Assembly (NCBI RefSeq): GCF_029784165.1
Contig: NC_073696.1
Coordinates: forward strand, 108,244,665 to 108,308,664
Origin: Wyeomyia smithii
Taxonomy: Eukaryota; Arthropoda; Insecta; Diptera; Culicidae
Length of the DNA stretch: 64,000 nucleotides
Reading direction: 5' to 3'
The notes below the pieces were generated by a model. It was not told where the DNA came from, did not search any database, and worked only from the letters and a program-made list of their open reading frames with translations. A program made the translations under genes and the position numbers. Shown piece by piece: positions 1-11,450 of this stretch (within the stretch, counting starts at the first letter, position 1; the number at the start of each line of letters is the position of its first letter).

Positions 1-340
1 GCCAGTCGTTGCCATCTAGAGTGAGATAAGCCTCGTTGTCCATCAACACCACCACGTCGCGATTCACCGGGAAAATAGACTTGACCATCTTATTCAGCCG
101 CTGCCCTTGCGTCATTGCCTGCGGCTCCGAAAACAGTTCACGTCCGCTGCCACTTCCTGACATATATGTTTGCCAGGTACTTTTTCACTATTTGGCCGGT
201 TGCACCGACCTCCAAGCCAAGCGCACACAGTAATGTAGCCACTTTTCCCTCGGTTTTACTTTTAAGCCTCCTGTGGAACTTCTTGTCGCTCAGAAGCTTC
301 GGTCGCCCGGAATAGAGCTATGCTCTGATTGTTGTCAAAT
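1..340 (-). pseudogene. D37-type mariner transposase fragment, cut by the left window edge
   Basis: On the minus strand this reads as the region before and around the first catalytic aspartate of an IS630/Tc1/mariner transposase: a KMVKSIFPVNRDVVV stretch, then LMDNEAYLTLDGNDW. The same segment occurs at about 42408-42760 with MDDETYLILDGNDW, so the two are copies of one element. In mosquitoes this motif order fits the D37 mariners. Here the residue after the first aspartate is N instead of D, and frameshifts lie upstream. The catalytic second half would be beyond the left edge of the window. It is a decayed copy with no intact frame; assignment to the exact subfamily is inference. Confidence 0.7.
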
Positions 341-659
341 TTTGGCACTAGCCAAAATGTTGTAGATGTCAAAACGGGCGTGTTCGGCAATTTTAGTCTA
401 TTTTTTCAATGCAAACGTTAACTTTCTGGAAATAATGTGGTGGCTCTGCAAAGATTTAATACGGCTTAAACTAATTTCCGAAAACCCAAAGCTTTGGATT
501 TTAAATTGTATCTGGGTGCTACAAGGAAAAATCTTAAATGTGAATGTTGGGTTAATTTGAGCTATTAATGATTTATTTCTGTAGACAGTGTATTTACTTC
601 CGTGTGCTGCATTAGAATATCGGAATTGTTCTATTGCATATTTGTGAAACGTAATCAAA

Positions 660-960
660 ATCGGTCTGCCCAAAAATTTCTCAATACGCGGTTCTTTCCA
701 TCGGTATTTTAAAAGAACCAAAAGCTTCTCTGGGTTCACCCAGGTCTTCAGGCCATCCTCTCTAAGGATCAAAACGATGTTCTACAGCAGTATGGAACGG
801 CATGTCACGCGTCAAATAGGACCCGAAAATGGCTGATGGAAAACTTGCTGTTTTGACCGGAAGAATTGCGGCCTTCGTTCACGAAATACCTGAGTACACA
901 GATACGAGGTACCTGAACTCATTGGAGTACAATGGAGTTGGTTTGGATGGTAGTAATAAT
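660..960 (+). pseudogene. Second, unrelated Tc1/mariner transposase remnant
   Basis: From about 771 the plus strand reads QNDVLQQYGTACHASNRTRK, then WLMENLLF, a stop, and PEELRPS. This matches the block around the second catalytic aspartate of Tc1/mariner transposases (usual form QQDGAPxHTS...WLxENLxxFWPxExWPPSSPDLNP). The catalytic D of QQDG is replaced by Y and the W of FWP is a stop, so the copy is dead. The nearby minus-strand open frame at 398-772 is probably only its shadow. Family level is reasonably clear; subfamily is not. Confidence 0.55.
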
Positions 961-1093
961 ATGCTCCAAATGGGTATCACCTAGTTAAAGAAACTAGTGA
1001 CCTTTTTGAGATTAGAATTCCATACCTGACATGGAGTTGAAAGGCAATGTCGAAAGATGTAGTACCTAGTGCCATGCTTGTCATTCTACTCAG

Positions 1094-1769
1094 TGGTGCT
1101 TATTACGGGAGTCACTTCACGGTGAAATATATTTCACTTTCACGCTCACTTCACTTTTTTAGACCAATTCCCGATTCCACCTCAAGTGAGGTGACAAAAA
1201 TCCCCTCCGTGGAGTGAGATTGACAGTGAAGTGAAATTGAGAATAGGACAAGTGAAATGAGATTGTTTCCCAGCTCAAAAATCTCTAAGTCCCAGAAATT
1301 CGTTTTTTCCGTTTTTTTAGATAACACCAGATCTTGATGTGTTCTGCATTTCTAAGACATTCGACATCAAAAAAAAGTTTTTTTCGGTATCGAAAATTTC
1401 CTGAACTAGTTCGCATTTTTTTCATCGGGAAAAAAATGAAAATTTGACCGCTTTAAGGCACGGATCAAATTCTGATTCGTTTCATTACTGAAGAATAAAT
1501 CCAATATTTACCATTAGATCACAAATCAATCAACTTTAAGACTTATGGCATCTTCGTGGAATCATTTCACCGTTCAAAATGGTCGTGAAATAATTCCACG
1601 CGAAACGTCGCTTTTCCGTTCTCACTTCAGTGATATGACACTCATAATAACCCAGATTCCGCGGCAGATGTCACTTTACGACGATTTTTTCACTTACGTG
1701 AGTCCCGTAATAGGATTTTGTTCACTTCACTCTGATTTCACCGTGAAGTGACTCCCGTAATAAGCACCA
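1094..1769. mobile_element. MITE with perfect 34-bp terminal inverted repeats
   Basis: The left end (1094-1127) starts TGGTGCTTATTACGGGAG and the right end (1736-1769) is its exact reverse complement over 34 bp. Just inside the right end a second degenerate copy, ACGTGAGTCCCGTAATAGG (1696-1714), forms a subterminal repeat, and further GTGAAGTGA-type motifs fill the interior. If the terminal T/A pair belongs to the target, the flanks give a 3-bp AGT duplication (1092-1094, 1769-1771). No coding capacity is visible. Perfect ends suggest a fairly recent insertion; the superfamily is not determined. Confidence 0.85.
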
Positions 1770-2010
1770 GTATGTGGAAAGAGCGGAGAAAAAATTCACC
1801 GCGCACTTCCCTTTCAGTATGTGCCTGTGTGTAGCAAATGCTTTCACCACACTTTCTCTTTCTCCACTCCAAAGTGTCTCAGCCAACTTACAAAGAGACA
1901 AACACAATTCCAGCTCATCCCACATCTGATAGAAACAAGAGGGGTGAATCACTCTACAGAGAAAACGCAGAATTGCATCGCAGTGTCCACTGGCGAGTAG
2001 TCTGGAAAGT

Positions 2011-3744
2011 GAAATACTACAAGGTATACAGCCCTAGGGGTTGTATGAAATGGTGACGTAGGACTAAATATATAATATATATTTAGTCCTAATATTAATA
2101 TATGCTGCGCTAAACTGTTCATAGGCAACACTACCGTTTATTTTTGATAGTCGTTATTTTAAAACTAACGATGCATGAATACATGAAAATTTTACACTAG
2201 TAGTAGTTGCGAAAATTCTTATAACTCTTATCTTCAAGCATCTATAGTTCTGAAAAGAACCGATTCCATAATATTCAGTTAGAAATTCGTGCTACAGAAC
2301 GCTGATAATCGCACCATGAATATTTTGTTGGCCGCGCATAAAATTTGCTTCTAGCTGTGCCAGCAAAATATCCTGCAGCGAACGATGGTAACTGTTGCTG
2401 CCGTATGCAAAATAAAGGTGTAACATGTTCCGCAGTGCCTGAAAGTCGACTCGTATGCAGCTCTCGTTTCTCAATGTCGCGTACCTTTAACAGCTGCACT
2501 GCTCTCGTTTATGTGTAACAAACTAAACTGAAGCTGAATTTTCCATACGCAGTCTTTTGTATCGAGTACAGCGTAGATTTTTACCATTAAGGCGTGGCCA
2601 CATAGCTTATAGAAAGAAAGAGAAACAAACCAAAACATCTTCAATACTACTGAGTGATTTTCATAAGCAGCAAAAGAAACTTTTTACTTTCCCGATGCGA
2701 AAATCACTGTGGTTCTTAGATTAACTAATTTTCGTTGCTAATATTTGACTGATAACGGTGTTCGAGTGAACACAAACAAACAATTAAACCGGAAAATCAC
2801 TCAATTTAGCAGTCAAAATTCTTGAAATGAGGGTTATTTCTTGTTGTGATAAACTATTCATAGGCAACACTACCGTTTATCTCTGGTGCGCCCTGGTCGT
2901 TATTGTAAAAATGATTATTTAGAAATAGATGAACATTTCACACTAGTAGTAGTTGTGAAAATTCTCATAACTCTTATCTTCATCATCTTATAGTTTTGAA
3001 AAGAACCGATTTCATAATCTTTAGCTCGAAATGTATGCTACAGAATGCTGATGATCATACCACCACCGGTAGCATCGATTATTTTGTTGGCCGCGTATAA
3101 AATTTGCTCTCCGCTTTGCCCTCCAGCTGCTGTGCCAGCAAAATATCCTGCAGCGTACGATGGTAACTGTTACTGCCGTGTGCAGAATAAAGGTAACATG
3201 CTCCGCGGTGCCTGGAAGTTGACTCGTATGCAACTCTCGTTTCTCAATGTCGCGTACCTTTAACAGCTGCACTGCTCCCGCTTATGTGTAACAAACTAAA
3301 CTGAAGCAGAATTTTCAACACGCAGTCTTTTGTATCGAGGTCAGCGTAGATTTTTACCATTAAGGCGTGGCCACGCAGCTTAGACAAAGACAAACAAACC
3401 AAAACACTTTGTTGAGTCAAAATATGTAGGCAGTGGAATTTATTTCGTCCATGTTATTGTTATCTGTGCTTGGGAAGCAAGCCAATAACGAGGGAAATGT
3501 ATGGGAAAGCTTGACCTTGGAACTTTTCACCTTTTTCCACCATTTAGCAGTAAAGCAACAATGTTGAACATAATATCAAATAATTGTTACACATTTTATC
3601 TATCCACCGACATATAAATGACTAAGATGCATTAAGTCGTTCGCTTGCTATAACCGTTTGAAATCTGACGCAACATTTGCCAGTTTCATTTTCATTTTCA
3701 CAATGTGTAATCTAGTATAGAAAACAAAGACGTAGTCCTACGTC
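2011..3744 (+). repeat. Dispersed repeat, copy 1: two tandem units ending in GACGTAGTCCTACGTC
   Basis: Two diverged units of about 740 bp follow each other (about 2118-2860 and 2858-3600). Each starts with TTCATAGGCAACACTACCG and continues through CACTAGTAGTAGTTG, the block around CCAGCAAAATATCCTGCAGC, and TTTTGTATCGAG. The whole copy opens with TACAAGGTATACAGCCCT...GACGTAGGACTA and closes with the palindrome GACGTAGTCCTACGTC (3729-3744). A second, interrupted copy lies at 23803-28534 in the same orientation, and an end-like segment in the opposite orientation lies at about 45712. The short open frames inside are not conserved as protein between copies. Family not recognised. Confidence 0.7.
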
Positions 3745-3765
3745 AAAAAAAACCTACCGGGCAAA

Positions 3766-4171
3766 AGTGTAGTCCTCGTGTAGCTACACCGCGAGAACAA
3801 ATTCGACCAGAGTAAACTCGACCGGCACGAGCAACGCAGTCTATGTTTTTCCTCCAAATCTCTTTCCTCTTCTGCCACGCTCAAAAAAACAAACTGTAAA
3901 ATGCATCGCAGATAGCTCTGCTGTGTAGTTATTGTGCATGATGTCCATACGTGTGTTCATTGTCGCGCAAGAGAGAGATTTCAGATTTCACCGCGGTGCT
4001 TTCAGGAAGCTCACCAGATAAAAATCGTCTGTCGTTTTCTTCTAGCATGTGCGTTGATTTTCTCTTTAGTGTGAGAGCAGTTGTTTTCGCAGTGCGAGAT
4101 GTTCTTCTGCACTCTAGAGGTTTTCTCAGGAGAAAAGACAAGCATGCCTAGTACACACGAGGACATCACAC
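3766..4171. mobile_element. Probable MITE with GTGT(A/G)..GTCCTCGTGT ends
   Basis: The left end GTGTAGTCCTCGTGTAGCTAC (from 3767, read inward) is matched in inverted form by GTACACACGAGGACATCACAC ending at 4171. The match is imperfect (small indels), so the boundaries are approximate. The interior carries no recognisable protein. It lies directly beside the dispersed repeat ending at 3744. Superfamily not determined. Confidence 0.5.
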
Positions 4172-4565
4172 TGACAAAAATGGGCTGATGTTTTAATTGC
4201 GAGGTTGAAGAAGACAATCCACATAATCCTTAGGTGGTAAAAAGCAAGACAGAGTCCGGTAATAACTCCCGTATAGAGGCGTAGAAATGACAAATTATAA
4301 AGATAGAGTGTCTACAATCTACACGTGCTTCATATATGACTTGCTCGAATTCTGCCGCCATGAAGAAATATAGCCTAATGAGCATTCAAAGAGCAAAAGA
4401 GCGAAACCAAGCATGCCTTCCTGTCGTTGTGATCATCAGAAGCAGTTCGCGAGTATCCAGTATCCTCTCGATTGAAGTGTCCACGCTATTGAAAAAATAA
4501 CCTGCGAACAGGAATGCTTTCAGCAAGTCCGTGTCGACACACAGTACACAGTAGTGCAGTAGGTC
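4172..4565. other. No gene seen
   Basis: AT-rich sequence without a recognisable protein, RNA or repeat boundary. Only short chance open frames are present. Confidence 0.6.
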
Positions 4566-6293
4566 CCCAAGTAACACATGCAACATCTTTTACGAAAAAA
4601 ATGAAAGGAAAAAGTTGTAAATAAGTCATAAATAAGTTATAGGGAAAACATTGGGTTTTAATTCACTTGCATTGATGTTTTAAATCGAAATGATGTTTGA
4701 ATTCGAAATACCAAGTTGAAGTTGTAAATACATTACGAATTGCTGTAAAAACTGATTTATAACATGTTTATAACTAGTTTATTTTTCTTGAGAATGCAAG
4801 AGAGACAACAGTGGTGAATATGTATTTGACAGCAAAACGTATAGTGGAGACAAAATTGAAAAATGGCCGCAAAAGTTGTAGTTCAGTTTTAAATCAGTTG
4901 TAAATGTGATTTTATGGTGTGAGCTATTTCTTCTTCATCAAATACAGTGCAGATCAAAAATACTGTTATAATATTCAAAATTATATAAAATATTTCAACA
5001 CCCAGGGATTTCATGTTTCATTAAACATAAATAATAAATTTGACAGTAAATTATAATCAATAAATTTATCATTCAATTTACTTAAAAAAGAAAATCGTTT
5101 GATCTGATCGGCCATGATTTATTTCAATTCTTTTTTTGTCTTGCTCAACGATCTTCGGTTTTATTATTATTATTCTGATCATCGTTAATAACCTCAGATC
5201 AATGTTTGAATATTTCTGTTTTACTTAAATTTCAAAATATATTACTTAATGCGTGGTTTAGTTAGGAGAATTTTTATATTATTTTCTCTACTGCAATAAT
5301 CAAGATGGTGATGGCGATTTTTTTTATAGTTTGTAGTAGCTTTATATAGCCTTGCTTAATTGGTTTCACGATTCCATTTCCAAATTGTGGCAGAAATTAC
5401 TCCTCGTTTGGTTTGCTAAAAGAGTAAGAAAGTTCAAATAATTAGTACATAGTGCATGACATCTTAGTTCACCTTGATGTTTCAATGTACATTTTTTTTA
5501 ATTATTTTGCGATATTTTTACCGAAATAAACTTTATGGGTAGTGGTTATATAACGGACAAAATCTTTGGGCAATCGGTGTACCCATTCAACGAATGCTAA
5601 TAATCAACATGGCTGCCTCGTTAGCGCAAGCGGCGTGCTAAAATAATATTCAACACCATTTTTCTGTGCTAAAGGCACGTTTCATAATATAATCCTATCG
5701 AAAATATATACCTGAGGCTCGTTCCTCTAGAGTTCATCTGTTACTTTTTTCTTTAATTCAAATTTAAAAAAAATATGATATTGATTACTATCATATTGTG
5801 GTATGTTCAAAGCGCGTAAATTATAACGAAGTACAAACAAATATTCACGACAAATCTGAAATCGCACTTAGATTTATTGTATTTAATCACTATACCAACA
5901 CCCTATTCTATCAATGAATTGTCTTGATAATTTCTCAAATGAAGAGCCATGATTATTTTCGTGGGTCATCTGTTTTTTATGTATTAGAAACAATCATCAG
6001 CGAGTGAAATTTCAACTCATTTGTGCAATTTGTTTATGAGCTATTAATAACAGGCCACCATTTGTTGGTACTGGAAATGTAAGAGTGGTGGTTATAGTCG
6101 TTTTAAAGTTGTTTTATATAAGTCGTGTGAACAATTCATTTAAAGTTGAATATATGTTTTATATTGGCTCCGCCCCTTGCGCTTTTTGAGTTGTTAACAA
6201 GTTGTATATAAGTTTATACGTTATTGTTATAGTGACGAGATTTGTTATATATCAATTACCTAAACTTATTAAAGACTAACCGTGTTACTTGGG
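4566..6293. mobile_element. 1.7-kb non-coding TIR element, copy A (CCCAAGTAACAC ends)
   Basis: The ends CCCAAGTAACAC (4566) and GTGTTACTTGGG (6293) are inverted repeats of each other. A second copy in inverted orientation is found at about 20406-23487. Shared internal landmarks include the GAGTTGTTAACAAGTTG region, GGCTCCGCCCCTTGCGCTTT and CTAACGAGGCAGCCA (read in the appropriate orientation). No open frame of note occurs, so it is a non-autonomous element. This copy preserves the uninterrupted site (TA at 4729-4730) where copy B received a pogo-like insertion. Target duplication is ambiguous (perhaps GTC). Confidence 0.75.
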
Positions 6294-6706
6294 TCAACTG
6301 TAGCGTTGTCGGCGCAGACCAAGTAAAGGTTTTTTTAGTTTTTAAATAGTTTATTTGACACGGCACGATACAATTTATGTTTAACTGAGCCAAGTACATT
6401 TTTTTTAAATTCTAAATTAGCAGGGAAAAGAGGGAGGCCTTTTCTTTATTCTCGCGGCCGACTACGAGCTAGTGGGGATTTAAGGTGAGAGGAGGGGAGT
6501 TACAATTTTGATTTCAACTATATTGAGTTATACGATTTATTTATTTGTACATGGCTAAGCAGTGATGTTCTATTTGAGCAGTTTGGACTGAGGTGTCTGC
6601 GTGAACATGAAGATGCCGAGTCTTCGTTTGGGTGTCTCCAGCTTAGTGTATCATCTTCTTTCAGCGTGTAGCGGGAATGGTAATCTAACAAATAGATAGA
6701 AGAGTT

Positions 6707-8362
6707 TCATATTTTAATACCAGCGTGTTTTATGAACACGTATAGCTGTGTCATGTACTGGAGATCACCGCTTCCCAGAATGTCTCTAACGGGTACGTTC
6801 GGTTGTTTTCCTCGGGCCCGAAGGGAATCTATAAGCTCAGACCTAACACCACAGTATTCGGTACACGACCAAACAACATGCTCGATGTCATGGTAGCCAT
6901 CGCCACAAACGCAGTGATTACTGTCTACAAGCCCTATACGAAAGAGATGCGTGTTTAACGTATAGTGATTGGACATAAGTCTGGACATCACGCGAATGAA
7001 GTCCCGACCTACATCCAACCCCTTGAACCATGCTTTCGTCGATACCTTAGGAAAAATGGAATGTAGCCACCGTCCCAGTTCATCTGAGTTCCATGATGAT
7101 TGCCAACTGTTGAGTGTTCTCTGACGCAAAATGCTATAAAATTCATCAAAAGCAATTGGTCTTTCATAAATATCGCCGTCAATAGCACCCACCTTAGCTA
7201 AACAGTCAGCCTTTTCGTTACCCGGAATCGAGCAATGAGAAGGGACCCACGCTAAGGTAACCCGGTAATTTTTATCTGTTAAAGCACTTAAAAACCGCCG
7301 TATTTTCCCCAGGAAATACGGGGTGTGCTTCACAGGCTTCATTGATCGCAGAGCCTCAATGGCACTGAGACTATCTGTGAAGATGAAGTAGTGGTCTATG
7401 GGTAGGGTTTCGATGATTCCAAGAGAGTACTGAATAGCAGCAAGTTCTGCGACGTACACGGAAGCAGGAGCATCGAGTTTGTAGGAGGCGGTAAAATTTT
7501 CGTGGAAAACACCGAAGCCAGTGGACTCATCTAGATTAGATCCGTCAGTGTAAAAGCTTTTATCATAACTAACATGTTTAAACTTATTGGAAAAAATCTT
7601 AGGGATCTCTTGGGGTCGCAATTGATCCGGGATACCAGAAATGTCTTGTTTCATGGTGGTGTCGAAGAATATAGCATTATTAGAAGTAGCTAAAAGTGCG
7701 ACATTGGAGGAATCGTATGAAGAAGGATTAATATCTTGAGCCATATAGTCAAAATATAAAGTCATAAATCTGGATTGAGATTGAAGGTCGACCAACCTCT
7801 CGAAATTTTCAATTACTAATGGGTTCATAACTGTGCATCGAATTAGCAACCGGTAAGAGAGATTCCAAAAACGATGTTTCAACGGAAGAATACCCGCTAG
7901 CACTTCAAGACTCATCGTATGGGTCGACTGCATGCAACCCAAGGCAATACGCAAACAACGATATTGTATTCTCTCTAATTTTATAATGTGCGTGTTCGCG
8001 GCGGAGCGAAAGCAGAAACAGCCGTACTCAAGAACTGACAATATCGTTGTTTGGTATAACCTTAGAAGGTCTCCTGGGTGAGCACCCCACCAAGTTCCGG
8101 TAATCGTACGAAGAAAATTAATCCTCTGTTGGCATTTTTGTGTCAGATATCTAATATGACAAGCCCAGGTGCATTTGGAGTCGAACCAGACCCCGAGATA
8201 TTTAGCGACTAAAACCTGAGAGATCGTTTTACCCGTTAGTAGGAGCTGCAGCTGAGCTGGGTTATGCTTCCTAGAAAAAACGACCAGCTCAGTTTTCTCC
8301 GGAGAGAATTCGATACCCAGCTTAAGAGCCCATTCAGACAAATTGTCTAAGGTATCTTGCAA
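6707..8362 (-). pseudogene. I-clade ORF2, RT thumb and RNase H half
   Basis: Begins directly after where the RT catalytic box should be: LQDTLDNLSEWALKLGIEFS and EKTELVVFSRK are the motifs that normally follow ADD. The thumb region has KYLGVWFDSKCTW. RNase H lies at about residues 270-400: FYTDGSN, YVAELAAIQ, FTDSLSAIEAL and WVPSHCSIPGNEKADCLAK supply the D-E-D-D catalytic set, all present. A Cys-rich tail (CVCGDGYHDIEHVVWSC) and an IKHAGIKI end follow, as in I-type elements. The frame joins the upstream half by a deletion that removed roughly 180-220 codons (inferred from clade architecture) plus a frame change near 8360-8390. Confidence 0.87.
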
Positions 8363-9885
8363 TGGTCCTTGCAGGTCGCTAGCCTTGCCACCAGTAATGG
8401 ATACAAGGCAGGTTTCCCGGGTTTCCGAATAGCAATGACTTTTACCTCCCTCCAGTCATGCGGAACAATATTTAGCTCAAGAAACTTGTTGAATAAATTC
8501 AACAAGCGTCTTTTTGCAGAGTCGGGTAGGTTCTTCAACAGGTTGAATTTTATTCTATCTAACCCTGGAGCCTTATTGTTGCACGACAGGAGAGCCATTG
8601 AAAATTCCAACATCGAAAATGGAGGCTCTTCCGTAGTTACTAATAACGCGTCGCGAAAGGTTTTCTGTTCCGGTACAGAGTCTGGACAGACCTTTTTGGC
8701 AAAATCGAGTATCCAGCGATCTGAATACTCCTCGCTTTCATTCGAAACGTCACGGTTCCGCATGCGCCTGGCGGTATCCCAAAGAGTGCTCATCGCTGTT
8801 TCCCTGGACAACGCGTTTACGAACCGCCGCCAGTACCCGCGTTTTTTCGCCTTTACTAAGCTCTTCATCTGCCTGCCCAGTGCCTCGTACTTTCGAAGCA
8901 GGTTGACAGTGCCGTACTCCCGGTAGTCCTTATACGCCGCGGACCTTCGCGCGTACAGCTCAGAGCACTCTTTGTCCCACCATTTGTTGGGAGGGCGCTG
9001 TCTAATCGTTACCCCGGGTATCGGTTTCGTCTGAGCTTGAGTCGCGGCGTCGATTATCAAGCCAGCTAAGAACGCGTATTCTTCCTCCGGAGGAAGTTCC
9101 TCGTGAGTCTCGATAGATTGCGCTATAATAGACTCATAACACTTCCAATCAATATTACGTGTAAGGTCGTAGGAAATATTGATTGGGTTCGGGGGAGTTG
9201 AACCATTAGCAATTGATATAACGATTGGAAGATGATCACTACCGTGGGGATCGTTGATTACTTTCCACCGGCAATCTAGCGCTAGTGATGTCGAGCAGAG
9301 GGATAGGTCAAGCACGCTTTCACGTGCTGGAGGATTAGGTACACGTGTCGCTTCCCCAGTATTCAAAACTGTCATATTGAAGTCGTCGATCAAGTTACAG
9401 ATTAAAGAAGATCGGTTGTCGTCGTACAGCGACCCCCATAGCGAACAGTGAGAAATAAAATCTCCCAATATCAAAAAAGGCGCGGGAAGCAACTCTGCTA
9501 TATCAGTGAGATGCTTCTGTTCAATCCGCGCGGATGGAGGCATATATAACGAAACAAGGCATAGGTCTTTTCCATCCATATTCGTTTGAATGGCAACGAC
9601 TTCAATATTCAAGATCGAGGGGAGGTCGATTCGGAAGAAGGAATAGCACTTTTTAATCCCTAAAAGTACCCCTCCACCGTGTGAGTCTCGATCTCGACGA
9701 ATAATGTTAAAATCGTGGAAATTGAGTTGATCGTTTGAATTGAGAAAGGTTTCACAGAGCGCAAATGCGTCACAATTGTATGTATTTATTAAATGAGAAA
9801 ATAGATCGAATTTGGGGATGATACTTCTGCAATTCCACTGTAATACAGTGATAAAATTCCTAACCTCTTTCGCCGTATTAGTCAT
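8347..9885 (-). pseudogene. I-clade ORF2, endonuclease half with truncated RT start
   Basis: The N-terminus (LQWNCRSI at about residue 15) opens the apurinic-type endonuclease. The catalytic E is in LCETFL, and GSDHLPI keeps the late D-H pair. The usual GDFNxH motif reads LGDFISHCSLWGS: the Asn expected after GDF is Ile, which should weaken or abolish nicking. After the linker (PPNKWWDKECSELY) the RT begins (NNKAPGLDRI, then VKVIAIRKPGKPA) and then breaks off. The normal next part, with the catalytic (F/Y)ADD box, is absent, and the frame runs out 20 residues later. Sequence continues in another frame in the 6707-8362 segment. Confidence 0.85.
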
Positions 9886-11257
9886 CGAAAGATATGATAG
9901 CTGAAACGAGGGGCCAAGTTGCTGCTAGTTGCATCAAAAAGGTTTTCACTGTAGGAAGAAGGGCAAGAAGAATATTTTGTAGGGGATCTGGTATGTTGAA
10001 TGTTTTAAATATCCAGTCCACAATATCAGAAAATTTTATGAACCCTGTTTCTATTTTATCTTCTGATCGAGAAATGGGTGCCCGAGGGGTTTTTGGTGCC
10101 CCAGGAAGCGGTGGGTACTCCTGGTTTGATTTAAAATTAAAACCGGGAGGTACTTGCTTCGGTTTTTCTTCACCGCTTCCTTTTTGTGTTGGCTTATTGG
10201 TCATTCCGCTAGGGGTTATCTTGCGACCTTTGCGAGAAAGATTAGGAGAGTTGATCATTCTCCTCTTCCTAGATCCTTCTGGCATGGCATAAGAACACCC
10301 TTCGACGGGATCGTCAGATGTACCCTCATCGGTTGGCAAAAAGGAAAAGATGTTTCCTGTCGAGGGTGGCTCAGCACTCTTCAGCATTTCTGCGAAAGAG
10401 CGCTTTGATCGTTCCTTGAGGGAACGCTTTATTTTTTCCTCGCGCTGTTTGTACGCGGGACACGCCGAAAGGTCATGCCGAGTTCCCTCGCAGTAAAGAC
10501 ACTTTTCAGTATCCTCACTGCAAGCGGTCTCAGCATGATTGCCTCCGCACTTGCTGCAGCGTGCCTTGTTGCAGCAGTAGGTGGCTGTATGACCTAACTG
10601 CTTGCAGTTTTGGCAATGCATGACCCGCGGTACGAACAGGCGTACAGGCAGACGAACCCTGTCCAAAGAGATGTAGTTCGGCAGTGCGGATCCGGCGAAT
10701 GTTACACGGAAGGAATCCGAAGGGAAGAATTTCTTCTTCCCTTCTTCGATGGATACTGAATGCAATTGCTTGACATCCAGTATCTTTACATCTTGAATCA
10801 GGGGGTTTTTGAAGCAGCCAACCCCGTGACGCAAAATGTCATCGACCGTGAGGCTTCCTTCGGTAACCACACCGTCGATCTCCACGTCCTTGGCAGGGAT
10901 GTACACGCGGTACTCTCTCGTGAAGAGCTCGTAGCTAGCAATTGCGTTTGCTTGCTTCAAGCTACTCACAACAACTCGCAGTTTGTTCGGTCTAACCTTT
11001 GTAATTTCGGTTACGTCCGAAAACTGTTTTGCCAGGTCCTTGCCGATTTGAATTATATTTAGAGGCTTCTTTATGGGCCTGAAGTAAACTACGAACGGAC
11101 CTTTCGAAGCATCTGGGTAAGCTTTCACCCGTGTTGCCGGTACCCTTGGTACGGGGCTAGGTAGCGGGGAAGGTAGAGGGGAATTGATGGGGGAGATCAC
11201 AATCTCTTCCCCAGTTGTTTCCACATCCAGGAATAGTTGCACCTGCATGTCGTCCAT
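9878..11257 (-). CDS. I-clade ORF1, gag-like nucleic-acid-binding protein
   Basis: A 459-residue intact frame. The N-terminal 40 residues are rich in S/P. Residues about 55-110 (FVVYFRPIKKPLNIIQIGKDL...LRVVVSS) resemble the RRM-like fold common in insect ORF1 proteins. Three cysteine/histidine knuckles follow at about residues 215-270: CQNCKQLGHTATYC, CSKCGGNHAETAC and CLYCEGTRHDLSAC. A basic lysine/arginine-rich segment and a hydrophobic C-terminal tail (LQNILLALLPTVKTFL) complete it. ORF1 proteins of this clade coat element RNA in the cytoplasm and take part in target-primed reverse transcription. The stop overlaps the ORF2 start as ATGACTAA, suggesting coupled translation. The frame being intact while ORF2 is broken suggests the deletion is recent. 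Confidence 0.88.
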   Translation of the reverse strand: MDDMQVQLFLDVETTGEEIVISPINSPLPSPLPSPVPRVPATRVKAYPDASKGPFVVYFRPIKKPLNIIQIGKDLAKQFSDVTEITKVRPNKLRVVVSSLKQANAIASYELFTREYRVYIPAKDVEIDGVVTEGSLTVDDILRHGVGCFKNPLIQDVKILDVKQLHSVSIEEGKKKFFPSDSFRVTFAGSALPNYISLDRVRLPVRLFVPRVMHCQNCKQLGHTATYCCNKARCSKCGGNHAETACSEDTEKCLYCEGTRHDLSACPAYKQREEKIKRSLKERSKRSFAEMLKSAEPPSTGNIFSFLPTDEGTSDDPVEGCSYAMPEGSRKRRMINSPNLSRKGRKITPSGMTNKPTQKGSGEEKPKQVPPGFNFKSNQEYPPLPGAPKTPRAPISRSEDKIETGFIKFSDIVDWIFKTFNIPDPLQNILLALLPTVKTFLMQLAATWPLVSAIISFDD

Positions 11258-11394
11258 TTTGCGGGAGCGTTACGCTCTACCGCACACAAACGATAAATAT
11301 TCGAATGTGGGGGGGGGGGGTCAAATAGTTGCTATTAAATTTTAAAAACAATTTTTCAAACTACAATGGATCAAAATTAAAAAAAAGGCAGTAA

Positions 11395-11411
11395 TACTAA
11401 TACTAATAACA

Positions 11412-11450
<39 letters not shown>

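Larger units (their letters stand above)
6310..11300 (-). mobile_element. I-clade non-LTR retrotransposon, internally deleted
   Basis: Minus-strand element with the layout of the I clade (I/Loner-like): a gag-like ORF1 with zinc knuckles, overlapping by 8 nt (ATGACTAA) an ORF2 with apurinic-type endonuclease, RT and a C-terminal RNase H. The RNase H separates it from Jockey/Juan elements. The 3' UTR occupies about 6310-6706 and contains no gene. A G11-type run at about 11309-11319 lies just upstream of ORF1 and may mark the 5' end, but I cannot fix the boundary. The RT core has been deleted, so this copy cannot be autonomous. Confidence 0.85.

Noticed and set aside
398..772. 124-codon minus-strand frame as a gene
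   Set aside because: It overlaps the antisense of a decayed Tc1/mariner transposase and has no recognisable domain.
2275..3272. Minus-strand frames beginning MQLLKVRDIEKRELHTS, seen as possible histone-like or small conserved protein
   Set aside because: The frames diverge between copies by frameshifts and differ in length. Similarity follows the DNA repeat rather than a protein constraint, and I could not align them to a histone.
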